A DNA stretch of 64,000 bases, taken from Gentiana macrophylla. Taxonomy: Eukaryota > Streptophyta > Magnoliopsida > Gentianales > Gentianaceae. The translations under genes and the position numbers were made by a program. Each line of letters opens with the position of its first letter. The stretch's first letter is position 1. Where the stretch lies: positions 104,541,345 to 104,605,344 of the forward strand of contig CM047806.1 in assembly GCA_026214975.1 (NCBI GenBank), read 5' to 3'. Below, piece after piece: positions 1 to 9,581 of the stretch. Below the pieces are notes generated by a model. The model did no database searches. It was not told the DNA's origin and worked only from the letters and a program-made list of their open reading frames with translations.

Positions 1-443
1 ATTGGTTGTGTTACTGTGTTACTGTTAATATCGCTATGTATTGTTCGTAGAAGGTGTTATTGTAGGCATATGGTGTCTTTATTTGGTTTTAATCTTTCCT
101 TGCATTCCACTATTTGTTGTGTTGTGGTTTTGGCCTAGGTGATTGAAGGTTGTTGATTCAAATGGTGAGGCAATGTTGGTGTTTTTTTGCCTTTAGAAAA
201 ATAGATGAGCCTAGATTCTCTATTGATGAGGCCAAGCTGGTGCTATTTAATGCATTTTCTGCTTCATACATCTTTCATGAAGTTTGATGTGGTGCGGGTT
301 TGAAGGATAAAGGTCTATAGATGGTAAAATAGAATGCTTTGGTCTTCAATAACTTGAAGAATGTTTTAGTTCTCCTAATAGGCTTTTTGACTATATCCAA
401 TATTATTAGGCTTTTATTCTCTTGCTTCCCTGGGAGTTGCATC
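1..443. other. A+T-rich intergenic DNA, no gene recognised
   Basis: No open reading frame here resembles a known protein, and no RNA gene or clear repeat is visible. The two overlapping short ORFs on opposite strands near 275-557 run into the adjacent hAT-type element and are chance frames. Confidence 0.5.
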
Positions 444-756
444 TCCATAATTAGGGGTGCACATGATCCGGTTTTTCGGTTTTTAACCGCTTTTAAAACC
501 AAACCATTTTTTACGGTTTTAAAATTTACAAACCAAAACCGAACCATAGCTACGTAAAACCATTTTACCCGGTCCGGTTTGGATCGACTTGGTTACGGTT
601 TTTTCCGGCTTTTAGTCTTTTTTTTTTCTTACAAAAAATTCACTGAAAGGGCATTATCACGATTCAGCAAATTCATTTCATTATTAATTCGACAATCATA
701 CTAGGTTCTCATTCTCCATCTACCATACACTATAATTCGAATGTCACTGGGTCCCA

Positions 757-858
<102 letters not shown>

Positions 859-1201
859 GTGTGTGTGTACAACATTATATTGCCATTTTTCCATTTCAGA
901 TGATCATATAAAATCATGTAAACTGTTTTATTTAATCGTGTCATATGTTCTATTAGAATGAGCATCAAACTACATATGTGAGATAGTTGATTGAAGTATT
1001 AATCATGGAGTGAGATGTTAGTTATTTACATGTAGTGATGATTGAGGGGGGCCGACGAAAAGTCGGTTCATTTGTGGTGATCAATTATCACAATGTCTTG
1101 ATGAAAAGTCGGTTTCTTGTGGCATGCGGGTAGTGTGGTAGGCGAGTGGATTGGTATGGTGCAAATAAAGGCCCCTTATTTAATAGTCTTGATATTCATA
1201 G

Positions 1202-1283
<82 letters not shown>
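1202..1283. repeat. Compound (CA)n(TA)n microsatellite
   Basis: A short CA tract changes to about 33 TA repeats, next to the right-hand AACCGG-rich terminal region of the hAT-type element. Confidence 0.9.
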
Positions 1284-1287
<4 letters not shown>

Positions 1288-1459
1288 TCAGTTTGGTCCG
1301 GTTTTATCTTAGAAAACTAAAACAAAATTGTTTTTTATGGTTTGGTTTTTTGCAATTAAAAACTAACAAAAAACCATGGTTTACGTATTTTCGGTTTGGA
1401 CCGGTTTGGTTCGACCGGTTGTTTGGTTTCCGGTTTTTTTGTTCACCCCTATCCATAAT

Positions 1460-1845
1460 GCTTTGATAGATTGTTTCATTACGATATGAAGCATTTTTTG
1501 ATAGATTGTTGTATTACGCAATGTTAATGGTGATATTTTGTCTGTTAATAGACTGTGTTAGTGTAAACGCTGCGATAAAATCCGGCTTTCAAATACTACG
1601 TCGAAAAAGTATCAAATGAGGTCTCAAAATGAAGATAAAAAAAAATGAACTTTGGTGAAATAATTTTGATGAGCAGTGTTCTAAATCAAAAGTTACGGCC
1701 GTTTATAAGAAAAACGCTCATGTTAATGCAAATATTTTTTCGGCTTTCAAAATTTACGTCGGAAGGGTATCGTATTTGGGCTCAAATTAAAGAGCAAAAA
1801 AAAAATGACTTGTGGTGAAAAAATTTCGATGATCGGAGTTATAAA
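1460..1845. other. Intergenic DNA, no gene recognised
   Basis: A+T-rich sequence between the hAT-type element and the SPH duplication. It contains a diverged internal duplication (around 1575-1650 and 1735-1830 share CGGCTTTCAAA followed by TACGTCG), but no coding potential. Confidence 0.45.
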
Positions 1846-2570
1846 TCAAAAAAAATAAAAAAACCAAACCTGAAGCGGAAGAAACTGAAGATATGCGCGC
1901 CGGATGTATTAAAGGGGTATTTTTATCCGTCTGAGATTTTTTTGTCATTTTTGCAACTAAAAAAAGGAGTGTGTCTTATGTATTTATTTTGTAATTTTTT
2001 TTTGTCCTTTTCCCTCAATCCCCCAAAATATATTTGGATTTTCACAAGTTTAAAAAAAATGTTTAAATGTTATTAATTTTTATGATAACCATTTCGTCAA
2101 TTAGTACAATAGTGGTAAAGTAGTGAAATGTGGATGAATATACAAGGAATTATAGTTAAAAATGTAATAAAAATTGTATTGATATTCTATATGAATTTGA
2201 ATTATTTCAAAACCAATAAGCTAAATGCGCTCATATTTTTGAACATGGAGAGTACATTTCATTATACTACCAATTTGGACAATAGGAATTTGATTACTAT
2301 GGTCAAGAAGTTGTAAGTTGAAACGGCATCGTTTCATGCCTCCAAAGAATAGGATAAGATATAGATTGTCGATAACATACACTTTTAACACTTATAATAA
2401 CTCTATAAAATCATAATCCATGAAGAACCTACGGTTTTGAATTTCATTATTCATTTTGAACTACACTGAAAAAGGCAACATGTATTGCAACATAGTAATA
2501 TGGATTGATTCCATTGATACACAAATGCCTCTTGAAACTTAAATTGAAGAGAAAATAGAAAATCATACTA

Positions 2571-3014
2571 CTATTTATTTATCCACCAGTTCATGAAAAC
2601 AAGTGTTTCTGTTGGTAAACTCTCATGTACCATATAAAATCCATCTTCCTTTACTCTCCACCTACAATAAAAATCGTTATACCATGGATTGCAGTGATGT
2701 TTGCGTATCCTTTGATCAAAGATAGCAAAGCTCCTGGTTTTCGTCTCATACGAGAAGCTACAATAGTATTTTGGGAGAGTACCATAACGAAACACGTGCG
2801 CGATCTCAAATTCATACCATTCGTTAGGATTCATATTATAGTTGTCCTTCATGCTTCCATCGTTAGGAACTCTACTGCAATTGGCAAACAATGTTTGAGG
2901 AATACGATTAAGTACCGAAACATAATAAGTACCCTGGACATGAATAGATCCTATGAGACAAAATAAAACAACAATTTTCACTATCAAATTTGGAGATAAA
3001 AAGCTCGTAGCCAT
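2571..3014 (-). CDS. Plant self-incompatibility S1 homologue (SPH-type secreted protein)
   Basis: A 147-residue, single-exon protein with a hydrophobic N-terminal signal peptide (about residues 1-28), so probably secreted. The mature part fits the S1/SPH family: YVSVLNR near the start, four cysteines at about 46, 85, 108 and 117 (contexts NCS, YYCSF, HHCNP, YCRW), and the family hallmark CRWRVKEDGFY near the C-terminus. S1 of Papaver is the stigma determinant of self-incompatibility, but most plants have many SPH genes of unknown role, so no specific function is claimed. Length is normal for the family. The start is the ATG opening the signal peptide; a TATA box lies 64 bp upstream. A frameshifted paralogue lies at 4958-5370. 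Confidence 0.85.
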   Translation of the reverse strand: MATSFLSPNLIVKIVVLFCLIGSIHVQGTYYVSVLNRIPQTLFANCSRVPNDGSMKDNYNMNPNEWYEFEIAHVFRYGTLPKYYCSFSYETKTRSFAIFDQRIRKHHCNPWYNDFYCRWRVKEDGFYMVHESLPTETLVFMNWWINK

Positions 3015-3077
3015 GTGAACCTATTGGCTAGTACAATTGATAGCGATTGTCTTGTGATTTTGATTCCTTAAGAGGTC

Positions 3078-3083
3078 TTTATA
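3078..3083 (-). promoter_or_regulatory. TATA box of the SPH gene
   Basis: On the minus strand this reads TATAAA, 64 bp upstream of the ATG at 3014. Copy 2 keeps the equivalent TATATAAA at 5417-5424. The Stowaway-like MITE starts only about 5 bp beyond it, so upstream promoter elements have been pushed about 260 bp away. Confidence 0.55.
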
Positions 3084-3088
3084 TGGTA

Positions 3089-3349
3089 CTGCGTCGGTCT
3101 TAAAATGTAAATCCGTTAAGTTTTTTGAATTTGTCTTATAATATAAATTCATTTAGAATACCAAAGAGCATTTATTACATTTTTCTTCCTTATAAGCTTA
3201 ATTTGTTATACATTCAACTACTTTTCAACTATTACATTAGTGAGAGTCAAATGGTATTCTTGACTTTTTCCATTAAAATTAATAACATTTAACCACTTTC
3301 TTAATCCGTATAAAACTGTCGAACGACTTACATTTTAGGACAAATGTAG
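3089..3349. mobile_element. Stowaway-like (Tc1/mariner) MITE, 261 bp
   Basis: The ends are imperfect inverted repeats (left CTGCGTCGGTCTTAAAATG; right, on the other strand, CTACATTTGTCCTAAAATG), flanked by TA on both sides (3087-3088 and 3350-3351). This is the Stowaway pattern. Copy 2 of the duplication (5421-5427) has a single uninterrupted TA at the same place, an empty site that proves insertion. There is no ORF. Confidence 0.88.
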
Positions 3350-3641
3350 TAGTTTAATTTGCAGAATATATGTATATGTTACCAACACTGTCTATCACGG
3401 TTGTATCGTAAAATTTGTCCCAGCTGTCATATTTCTTTTGGTTATTGAATTATTATTATGGATCGATATCCGGTAAGTGTTCATGTTTCAACATTGACAA
3501 ATGAACCAAATTTAAAATTGAATGGCTCATAACGTTTTCAAACCAAGCCCTTCTCCCAACCACCCACGTACAATACACCCACACACCTACTACAATTACT
3601 TTTTGTTGCAAATTTTTGTCATTTTATCAACCACTAATGCA

Positions 3642-3920
3642 TAGGGAAGTTCTGATACGTGGATGCTCTAGTGCAGACAGATTGTATACGGCATCGTTTT
3701 TGCGTCTGATTTAAAAACAATCAAACCGAACTTTGATGTATAGATGATAATCGGCCCACTATCTCACAAGCAAAACCCTTCCAAGTCGGAGGAATCACAG
3801 ATTTGTGATTCCTCTGACTTGGGTATGCCATAAGCAGTTTATAATTATTTTCCTTTTACTTGGAACGGTTTTGCTTGTGAGATAGTGAGCCGATTATCAT
3901 CTATACATAAAGTTCAGCTC

Positions 3921-3952
<32 letters not shown>

Positions 3953-4022
3953 TAAATCAGACACGAAAACAACGCCGCATACAATCTATCCGCACTAGAG
4001 CATCTGCACATCAGAACTTCCC
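3642..4022. mobile_element. hAT-like fold-back element, 381 bp
   Basis: The two halves are long inverted repeats: GGGAAGTTCTGAT and the following 100-plus bases on the left return in reverse complement on the right, ending ATCAGAACTTCCC. An 8-bp direct repeat CTAATGCA flanks it (3634-3641 and 4023-4030). The related site in copy 2 (around 6363-6371) has CTAATGCA only once, confirming the insertion. The loop contains a nested hairpin around AATCACAGATTTGTGATT and the right arm a TTA microsatellite. No coding capacity. Confidence 0.85.
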
Positions 4023-4957
4023 CTAATGCAAGTATCATGCATGTGTTTCACGTCATGTCCTGTCATTGTATTGACGTTTTTTCTAGTGCGAGTCAATGAA
4101 ATTTAAAATACGGACGTACGGTCATTGCTTTGACTTTTGGTAGTAGTAGCATTTCCAGCTATGAACATTTTAAAGGTTATAAATATGTCACATCCGTAAC
4201 GCCCCGCTTAGAATCGCGAGTCCTTATCCAAGAAAAATTAAAAAACCAAACCTGAAGCGGAAAAAACTGAAGATATGCACGCCGGCTGTATTAAAGGGGT
4301 ATTTTTGTCCGTCTGAGATTTTTTTGTCATTTTTGCAACTAAAAAAGGGAGTGTGTCCTATTTATTAATTTTGTAATTTTTTTTGTCATTTTCCCTCAAT
4401 CCCCCAAAATATATTTGGATTTTCACAAGTTTAAAAAAAATGTTTAAATGTTATTAATTTTAATGATAGTAGTTTAAAATACCATTTCGTCAATTAGTAC
4501 AACAGTGGTATAGTAGTGAAATGTGGATGGATATACAAGGAATTATAGTAAAAAATGTAATAAAAATTGTATTGATATTCTATATGAATTTGAATTATTT
4601 CAAAACCAATAAGCTAAATGCGCTGATATTTTTGAACATGGAGAGTACATTTCATTATACTACCAATTTGGACAATAGGAATTTGATTACTATGGTCAAG
4701 AAGTTGTAAGTTGAAATGGCATCGTTTCATGCCTCCAAAGAATAGGATAAGATATAGATTGTCGGTAACATACACTTTTAACACTTATAACTCTATAAAA
4801 TCATAATCAATGAAGAACCTACGGTTTTGAATTTCATTATTTATTTTGAACTACACTGAAAAAGGCAACATGTATTGCAACATAGTAATATGGATTGATT
4901 CCATTGGTACACATATGCCTCTTGAAACTTAAACTGAAGAGAAAATACAAAATCATA

Positions 4958-5370
4958 CTATTTATTTATCCACCAGTTCATAAAAACATGCGTTTCTGTT
5001 GGTATACTCTCACGTACCACATAAAATCCATCTTCCTTTACTCTCCACCTACAATAAAAATCGTTATACCATGGATTGCAGTGATGTTTGCGAATCCTTT
5101 GATCAAAGATAGCAAAACTCATGGTTTTCGTCTCATACGAGAAGCTACAATAGTATTTTGGGAGAGTACCATAATGAAACACGTGCGCGACCTCAAAGTC
5201 AGACCTTTCGTTAGGAGACATATTATAGTTGTCCTTCATGCTTCCATCTTAATTTTGGAACTATTAAATACCGAAACATGATAGGTACCCTGGACATGAA
5301 CAGATCCTATGTGACAAATTAATACAATAATTTTCGCAAGCAGATTTGGAGATAAAAAGCTGGAAGCCAT
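4958..5370 (-). pseudogene. Frameshifted SPH paralogue
   Basis: The ATG at 5370 opens a signal peptide very like that of the intact copy (MASSFLSPNLLAKIIVL...). After 43 codons the frame runs into TGA near 5238, because about 52 bp of copy 1 are replaced by about 21 bp here, a net loss of 31 bp. The lost piece includes the codon for the first conserved cysteine. The remaining 93 codons (5239 down to 4958) stay open in another frame and keep the YYCSF, HHCNP and CRWRVKEDGFY motifs. They differ from copy 1 at 11 of 93 residues. Confidence 0.85.
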
Positions 5371-5464
5371 GTGAACCAATGGACTAGCACAGTTGATTTT
5401 GACTCTTTAAGAGGCCTTTATATAGTAGTTTTAATTTGCAGAATATATGTATGTGTTACCAACA

Positions 5465-6118
5465 ATACGTACGTCGAAGTGATTTTATGATGTAACGATT
5501 GTATGTAAATTATAAATTATACGAATACACGCATTAAAGTCTTTTTTTTTTTTTTTCCACATAATATATATTTATTGTGTATTCAAGAGAGATTGTTTTT
5601 TTAGCTTTTCTGTAGTTCGGTTTCTTTTTGTGGAAATATTTTTTAAAATATAGGGTGCAACATTCTTTCATATGTTTTGGATTTTCTCATACTAGGTTTG
5701 CTAGTCATGTGTCTTATAGGATGCAGTGCTAAAGTAGGAGCGGTCAACTGACCCCAACCCAAAAAGAAAAAAAAAACAATTACATTTATCTTTTTACAGT
5801 ATTTAAATTTTTATACACTAATATGTATTAACAATTAACTGACCTGTTAAATTTTTTAAAAATTGACCATTGACCCATAATCTTATTTGTATTTTCAAAA
5901 TAAAGGCTTATAAATTTATAATACGATGTATCGATTACCGATCACTCTCGCTGTATACAGAATTTCCTGCGCCTTTCTGAGGAAACATATGACCATGTAC
6001 AACCTTTTTCGATATCTTAATAAAAGACTTCGTTTATTAGAAAACACTTTTATTGTGTACAAGAGATTATAAATAAAGGTTGTAATATACGTATGTCATT
6101 TGCTGCGACTTTTATACA
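5465..6118. other. Unmatched sequence within duplication copy 2
   Basis: Copy 1 goes from the GTTACCAACA region directly to the region beginning near 3400, while copy 2 has about 650 bp in between. The segment is A+T-rich with T and A homopolymers, and I see no ORF, terminal repeats or target duplication. It is either an insertion in copy 2 or a deletion in copy 1. Confidence 0.5.
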
Positions 6119-6384
6119 ATGTATCGTAACATTCGTCTCATACTTATATATTTCTGCTGGTTATTGAACGATTATTATTATTATTGATTGATGTCCGGAA
6201 AGTCCATGTTCATGTTTCAATATTGACAAATAAACTAAATTTAAAATTGAATGGCTCATGCATGCAGCCAAAACGTTTCCAAACCAACACACACACCTCC
6301 TACCCTTTAATCTTCTTTAAACATTATTTTTCTGTTGCAAAATTTTATCATTTTATCAATCCCTAATGCAAAGTGTCATGCATG

Positions 6385-6545
6385 CAGTTCAATCGGATCC
6401 AGAAATTTTATCGAGGGGTCTATAATTATTTATAAAATGAAATATTTTTTTATTAAATCGAAATATCTTTGTGAGGTAAAATATAGAGTTTTTTATTTTT
6501 CTTACGAGGTCCGTGGGCGCCAATTGATATAAGGTGTGCCCGCCC
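6385..6545. mobile_element. Short remnant of a dispersed DNA element
   Basis: This stretch is absent from copy 1. It begins GGATCCAGAAATTTTATCG and ends in GTCCGTGGGCGCC...CCCCTTGCC. The right part resembles 33225-33345, which has GGGGTCCGTGG followed by CCCCTGG. The arrangement recalls small plant elements with CAGGGGC-type ends. No clean TSD was found, so it is a degraded fragment of uncertain class. Confidence 0.35.
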
Positions 6546-6600
6546 CTTGCCTGGCATCACTTTGACGTTTTTAGGCCAAGCAGAGTAATATTAATATAAT

Positions 6601-7955
6601 CAATGGGATGATGAACTTTTACAGAATAACGTTGTGATTTTTTAACTGTGACAACAATGGCTATTATTGCAATAGTAAAGCTTTTGGATGAGATTTGGGT
6701 TGGGGTTTGTCCACATCCTGATCCACAATGTAAACAATAAAAAACAATTAAATAATCTCACTTTAATTTATAGAACACTTACAACATAATCAATATTGTC
6801 CTTATAAATAACAAAGATGATGTAATATCACACGTCTCATTTCATTATACACGAGGTCCTTCATGACGAATTTACTCACTGATTTATTTACAATAAACAA
6901 GAATGTTTTAGGCAATGCAACAACTTTTGGAATCAACCAATTTACACATTGTGATTTACTGTCTAAAATTCATCATAGATTTTCATATAACTATTCACAT
7001 GTAATGACCTCAAATATACGGCCACAACATCATATAAAACCTCATAGTTGCTGCCATAGTCATTAAGTAGCGGAACATGATGTTATCCGTAACGGGAGAA
7101 TGTAATTGACAAAATTAAATTTGATTATTACAGAACTAAAATCAAGTCAAGATCAACCTCTATTGTTTATTTAAAATTTACCTAGTCTATGTGCTTCTAG
7201 CACACTATTAGTGACTTGAGTTCCGGATCCAGATTATACTAGCGAATTATGAGGCGAATATGTTGTCGACGACTGTAATAGTATATTATAAATTTCTTCC
7301 ATAAAATTGTTAATTGTTATTAGTATAAACCGAATCCATATCAATGCATAGATCATGTTGTTCCACAACCCCAATATTTGATCATTTGATGTACGTGCGA
7401 ATTTATTTAGAGTTTTCGTCTTTAAGACGAATCTCTTCAAGAGATTTCATGAGCGAGTTAATATCAATATTGAATTCATTTTCCGTAGATGTTTATCTTT
7501 CACACCGATCGTTTTTCTACGCTTATGGAGTAGATAACTATTATCAATCAAATTTGATTTGGTGCATTTATAAATACTCATTCTTTACATTCAATAAAAA
7601 CATCTAACAGTTACTTGCTAAATATTGCAGGTTAAACTGTTTAGACAGTTTGGTTTGATTGATGCGTGGAAAATCTTTACGTTTTATAAAATTTTTAGGA
7701 AGATTTATAACAATCCCTGAAACAATTTTGTAGTGAAGATTCCAGACAAGAGGTTGTTTTTCTGGCCTTACAAATATATGCTAGTCTAAGATGTCATTAT
7801 GCATGTATTCATATACGAGTAGCAGCTTTTCTTTATTGTTGCACCATTCTGTGATCAACGAAAGGGACTGTGATATATTTCAATAATTAAATTAACTACA
7901 AATTTTTAGTCCGAATTTGTAGTTTTATGTGGGGCTTGACATTAATCTGTAAGTC
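6601..7955. other. Intergenic DNA; short lectin scrap at its end
   Basis: A+T-rich with only short, low-quality frames on both strands and no recognisable domain. Around 7918-7955 a short plus-strand scrap (ATGTGGGGCTTGACATTAAT) resembles the Gly-Leu-Asp-Ile-Asn coding part of the lectin family seen at 32-60 kb, in the opposite orientation to the kinase fragment that follows. This suggests a rearrangement breakpoint. Confidence 0.4.
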
Positions 7956-8163
7956 GGAATTTTGAGTTTCCAGGCAAGTTCGTGAGTGCCTGGTTGATGG
8001 TTGATATTGTACGTCTCATCAAACTTGTACACACCGTTCGCTTTTTATGTTGATTATATCCAAGCCCAAATCCTATCTGCGACAAAACTAGAACAAGCAC
8101 AAACTCCGTCTACGACAACTTTCACCCATGTTACATGGGTGAGCAAAAAAAACCAATCAGCCC
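7956..8163 (-). pseudogene. Kinase-side fragment of a lectin receptor-kinase pseudogene (leftmost unit)
   Basis: The minus strand encodes the same juxtamembrane piece as 34369-34599 ([20 protein letters not shown]) and then part of the intron-like spacer. Copia-1 cuts the unit at 8164; the spacer resumes at 32626 and leads to lectin fragment 33556-34115. Without copia-1, this fragment and that lectin segment would form one unit of about 2 kb. Confidence 0.7.
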
Positions 8164-8354
8164 TGAAAAAGAATAGAGATATATTGTGATTATGTGTCAC
8201 TGTGTTATTGGTTGATTAATGTAGTAATGACACATATTAGATTCTGTCTTGAAGTAAGTGATATGGTTGTAACAACTTAGTTGAAATAAGGTGGCTGGAT
8301 GTAATCAAACATTATCTTGAATGAATAGAAAAACCTTTTCTTTAGATTTTATCT
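8164..8354 (+). repeat. 5' LTR of copia-1
   Basis: Starts TGAAAAAGAATAG and ends TTTAGATTTTATCT, directly before the primer-binding site. It matches 32435-32625 apart from about two substitutions. Confidence 0.92.
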
Positions 8355-8366
8355 TGGTATCAGAGA
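8355..8366 (+). promoter_or_regulatory. Primer-binding site of copia-1 (initiator Met tRNA)
   Basis: TGGTATCAGAGA directly follows the 5' LTR. The first ten or so bases are complementary to the 3' end of plant initiator methionine tRNA, the usual copia minus-strand primer. Confidence 0.85.
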
Positions 8367-8372
8367 AGGTTT

Positions 8373-9581
8373 ATGGCGGACCCACCATTGCCGCCGAGTT
8401 CCGCCGTTCCCTCCATCACCGGAGTTGGAGCAAGTACAGAAAACCCACCGCTTTCTTCTGTCGTAACTCCAACCCAGATTGTTACTGGAATTCCCATTTC
8501 CAGCTTCACATTACCACCAACCACACACTTTCTTGGGAGCTCTTTTCTGTATTCATCTAGCTATGTTTCACCACATGCAGGTCCATCCGCCATCGGCTTG
8601 AGCTTTGGTACTGGATTACCACCACTTTCTGCTCTTAGGTTTCACAGATCAGAGTCTTACACTCCTACTTTTAGGACTGCAAGCCCAACATCACCGTTCA
8701 ACACTCCTACTCCGGCCCCATTTAACGGTCATCTGAATCAAGTCACCACTGTAAAGCTCAACAGAGACAACTATCTTCTTTGGAGGTATATGATTTTACC
8801 AGTGGTCAAAGGGTATAAGCTGGATGGATTCTTGCTCGGAACGAAACCTCGACCACCGGAGATCCCTGGCCTGCCATTGAATCCAGCAACTGATGAATGG
8901 GATTCAGTGGATCATCTTCTTATGGGTTGGCTTCTAGGGTCCATGACTGAACAGGCCCTTACAGAGGTAATTGGATGCTCTACTTCTCATGAAATCTGGT
9001 CAACTTTAGAACTGTTGTTTAACAATCAATCTGAATCTAGAATGCTTGAGTATAAGATTGCTCTTACTAAGGCTGAGAAAGGCACTCGATCAATGGTAGA
9101 TTATTTAGCCTTGATGAAATCTTATAGTGACAACCTTACAGCAGCAGGTTACCCCATTTCTAAATCTGAGTTTATACTTGCTACATTGGGGGGTTTGGAT
9201 AAAGAATATGAGGTTGTGATAGTGAATCTTACAGCTCGAATTGGATCTTTGTCATGGCAAGAGGTCCAGTCTCAGTTGGTCACCCATGAACGAATCTTGG
9301 CTAGATTCAATCCTGGGACTCAAGCATCCTCAGGGCAGTCCAATCCTTCTGCTCATTTTGCTAACTACACAGGTGGAAATGGTCAAGGAAGAGGCAACCC
9401 CAGACCTGCTGGTTCGGGTCAGACATCCTATAGAGGCAGGGGTGGATCCAGATGTGGTAGAAGTAAAGGAAGAGGTGGTGGTAGATCATCTTCCAATGGA
9501 AATAGGATGGTATGTCAGTTATGTGGCAAAAATGGACACACAGTGGGCATATGCTGGCATAGATTTGAGACTGACTTCTAG
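8373..9581 (+). CDS. gag: Copia-1 Gag
   Basis: A 402-codon open frame starting 18 bp after the primer site. The N-terminal 100 residues are rich in Pro, Ser and Thr. Then comes the copia Gag core (VKLNRDNYLLW near residue 130, followed by the helical UBN2-type region to about 310), a Gly/Arg-rich stretch (about 335-378) and a CCHC zinc knuckle CQLCGKNGHTVGIC. It would form the cytoplasmic particle that packages element RNA. The TAG at 9579-9581 is in frame with the protease part of pol, so it probably breaks a single Gag-Pol frame rather than being a natural gag end. Confidence 0.88.
   Translation: MADPPLPPSSAVPSITGVGASTENPPLSSVVTPTQIVTGIPISSFTLPPTTHFLGSSFLYSSSYVSPHAGPSAIGLSFGTGLPPLSALRFHRSESYTPTFRTASPTSPFNTPTPAPFNGHLNQVTTVKLNRDNYLLWRYMILPVVKGYKLDGFLLGTKPRPPEIPGLPLNPATDEWDSVDHLLMGWLLGSMTEQALTEVIGCSTSHEIWSTLELLFNNQSESRMLEYKIALTKAEKGTRSMVDYLALMKSYSDNLTAAGYPISKSEFILATLGGLDKEYEVVIVNLTARIGSLSWQEVQSQLVTHERILARFNPGTQASSGQSNPSAHFANYTGGNGQGRGNPRPAGSGQTSYRGRGGSRCGRSKGRGGGRSSSNGNRMVCQLCGKNGHTVGICWHRFETDF

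Larger units (their letters stand above)
1846..4190. repeat. Segmental duplication, copy 1 (carries SPH gene)
   Basis: From about 1846 the sequence matches the stretch starting near 4229 in the same orientation. The match continues through the SPH gene, its promoter and its far upstream DNA up to about 4030-4190. Flanking non-coding parts differ at roughly 2-4 percent of positions by eye. Copy 1 has two insertions missing from copy 2: a Stowaway-like MITE (3089-3349) and a hAT-like fold-back element (3642-4022). Confidence 0.85.
4229..6600. repeat. Segmental duplication, copy 2
   Basis: Direct repeat of 1846-4190. It lacks both transposons found in copy 1. Instead it has about 650 bp of unmatched sequence near 5465-6118 and a short remnant near 6385-6545. 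The match fades out near 6560-6600. Confidence 0.8.

Noticed and set aside
2128..2316. 62-codon ORF almost identical to one at 4521-4709, suggesting a conserved small protein
   Set aside because: Both lie in the recent segmental duplication, and the whole surrounding non-coding DNA is equally conserved. The peptide resembles nothing known, so the identity reflects recent copying.
2625..2966. 113-codon plus-strand ORF opposite the SPH gene
   Set aside because: Antisense shadow of the SPH frame; the minus-strand frame has the signal peptide, cysteines and family motifs.
6863..7607. Short ORFs on both strands that might form a small gene
   Set aside because: No homology recognised, no consistent frame or splice pattern, and composition typical of intergenic DNA.
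8355..8366. tRNA gene fragment
   Set aside because: The match is only to the 3' end complement of initiator Met tRNA and directly follows an LTR, so it is a primer-binding site. The same holds for 30513-30525 and 62530-62542.
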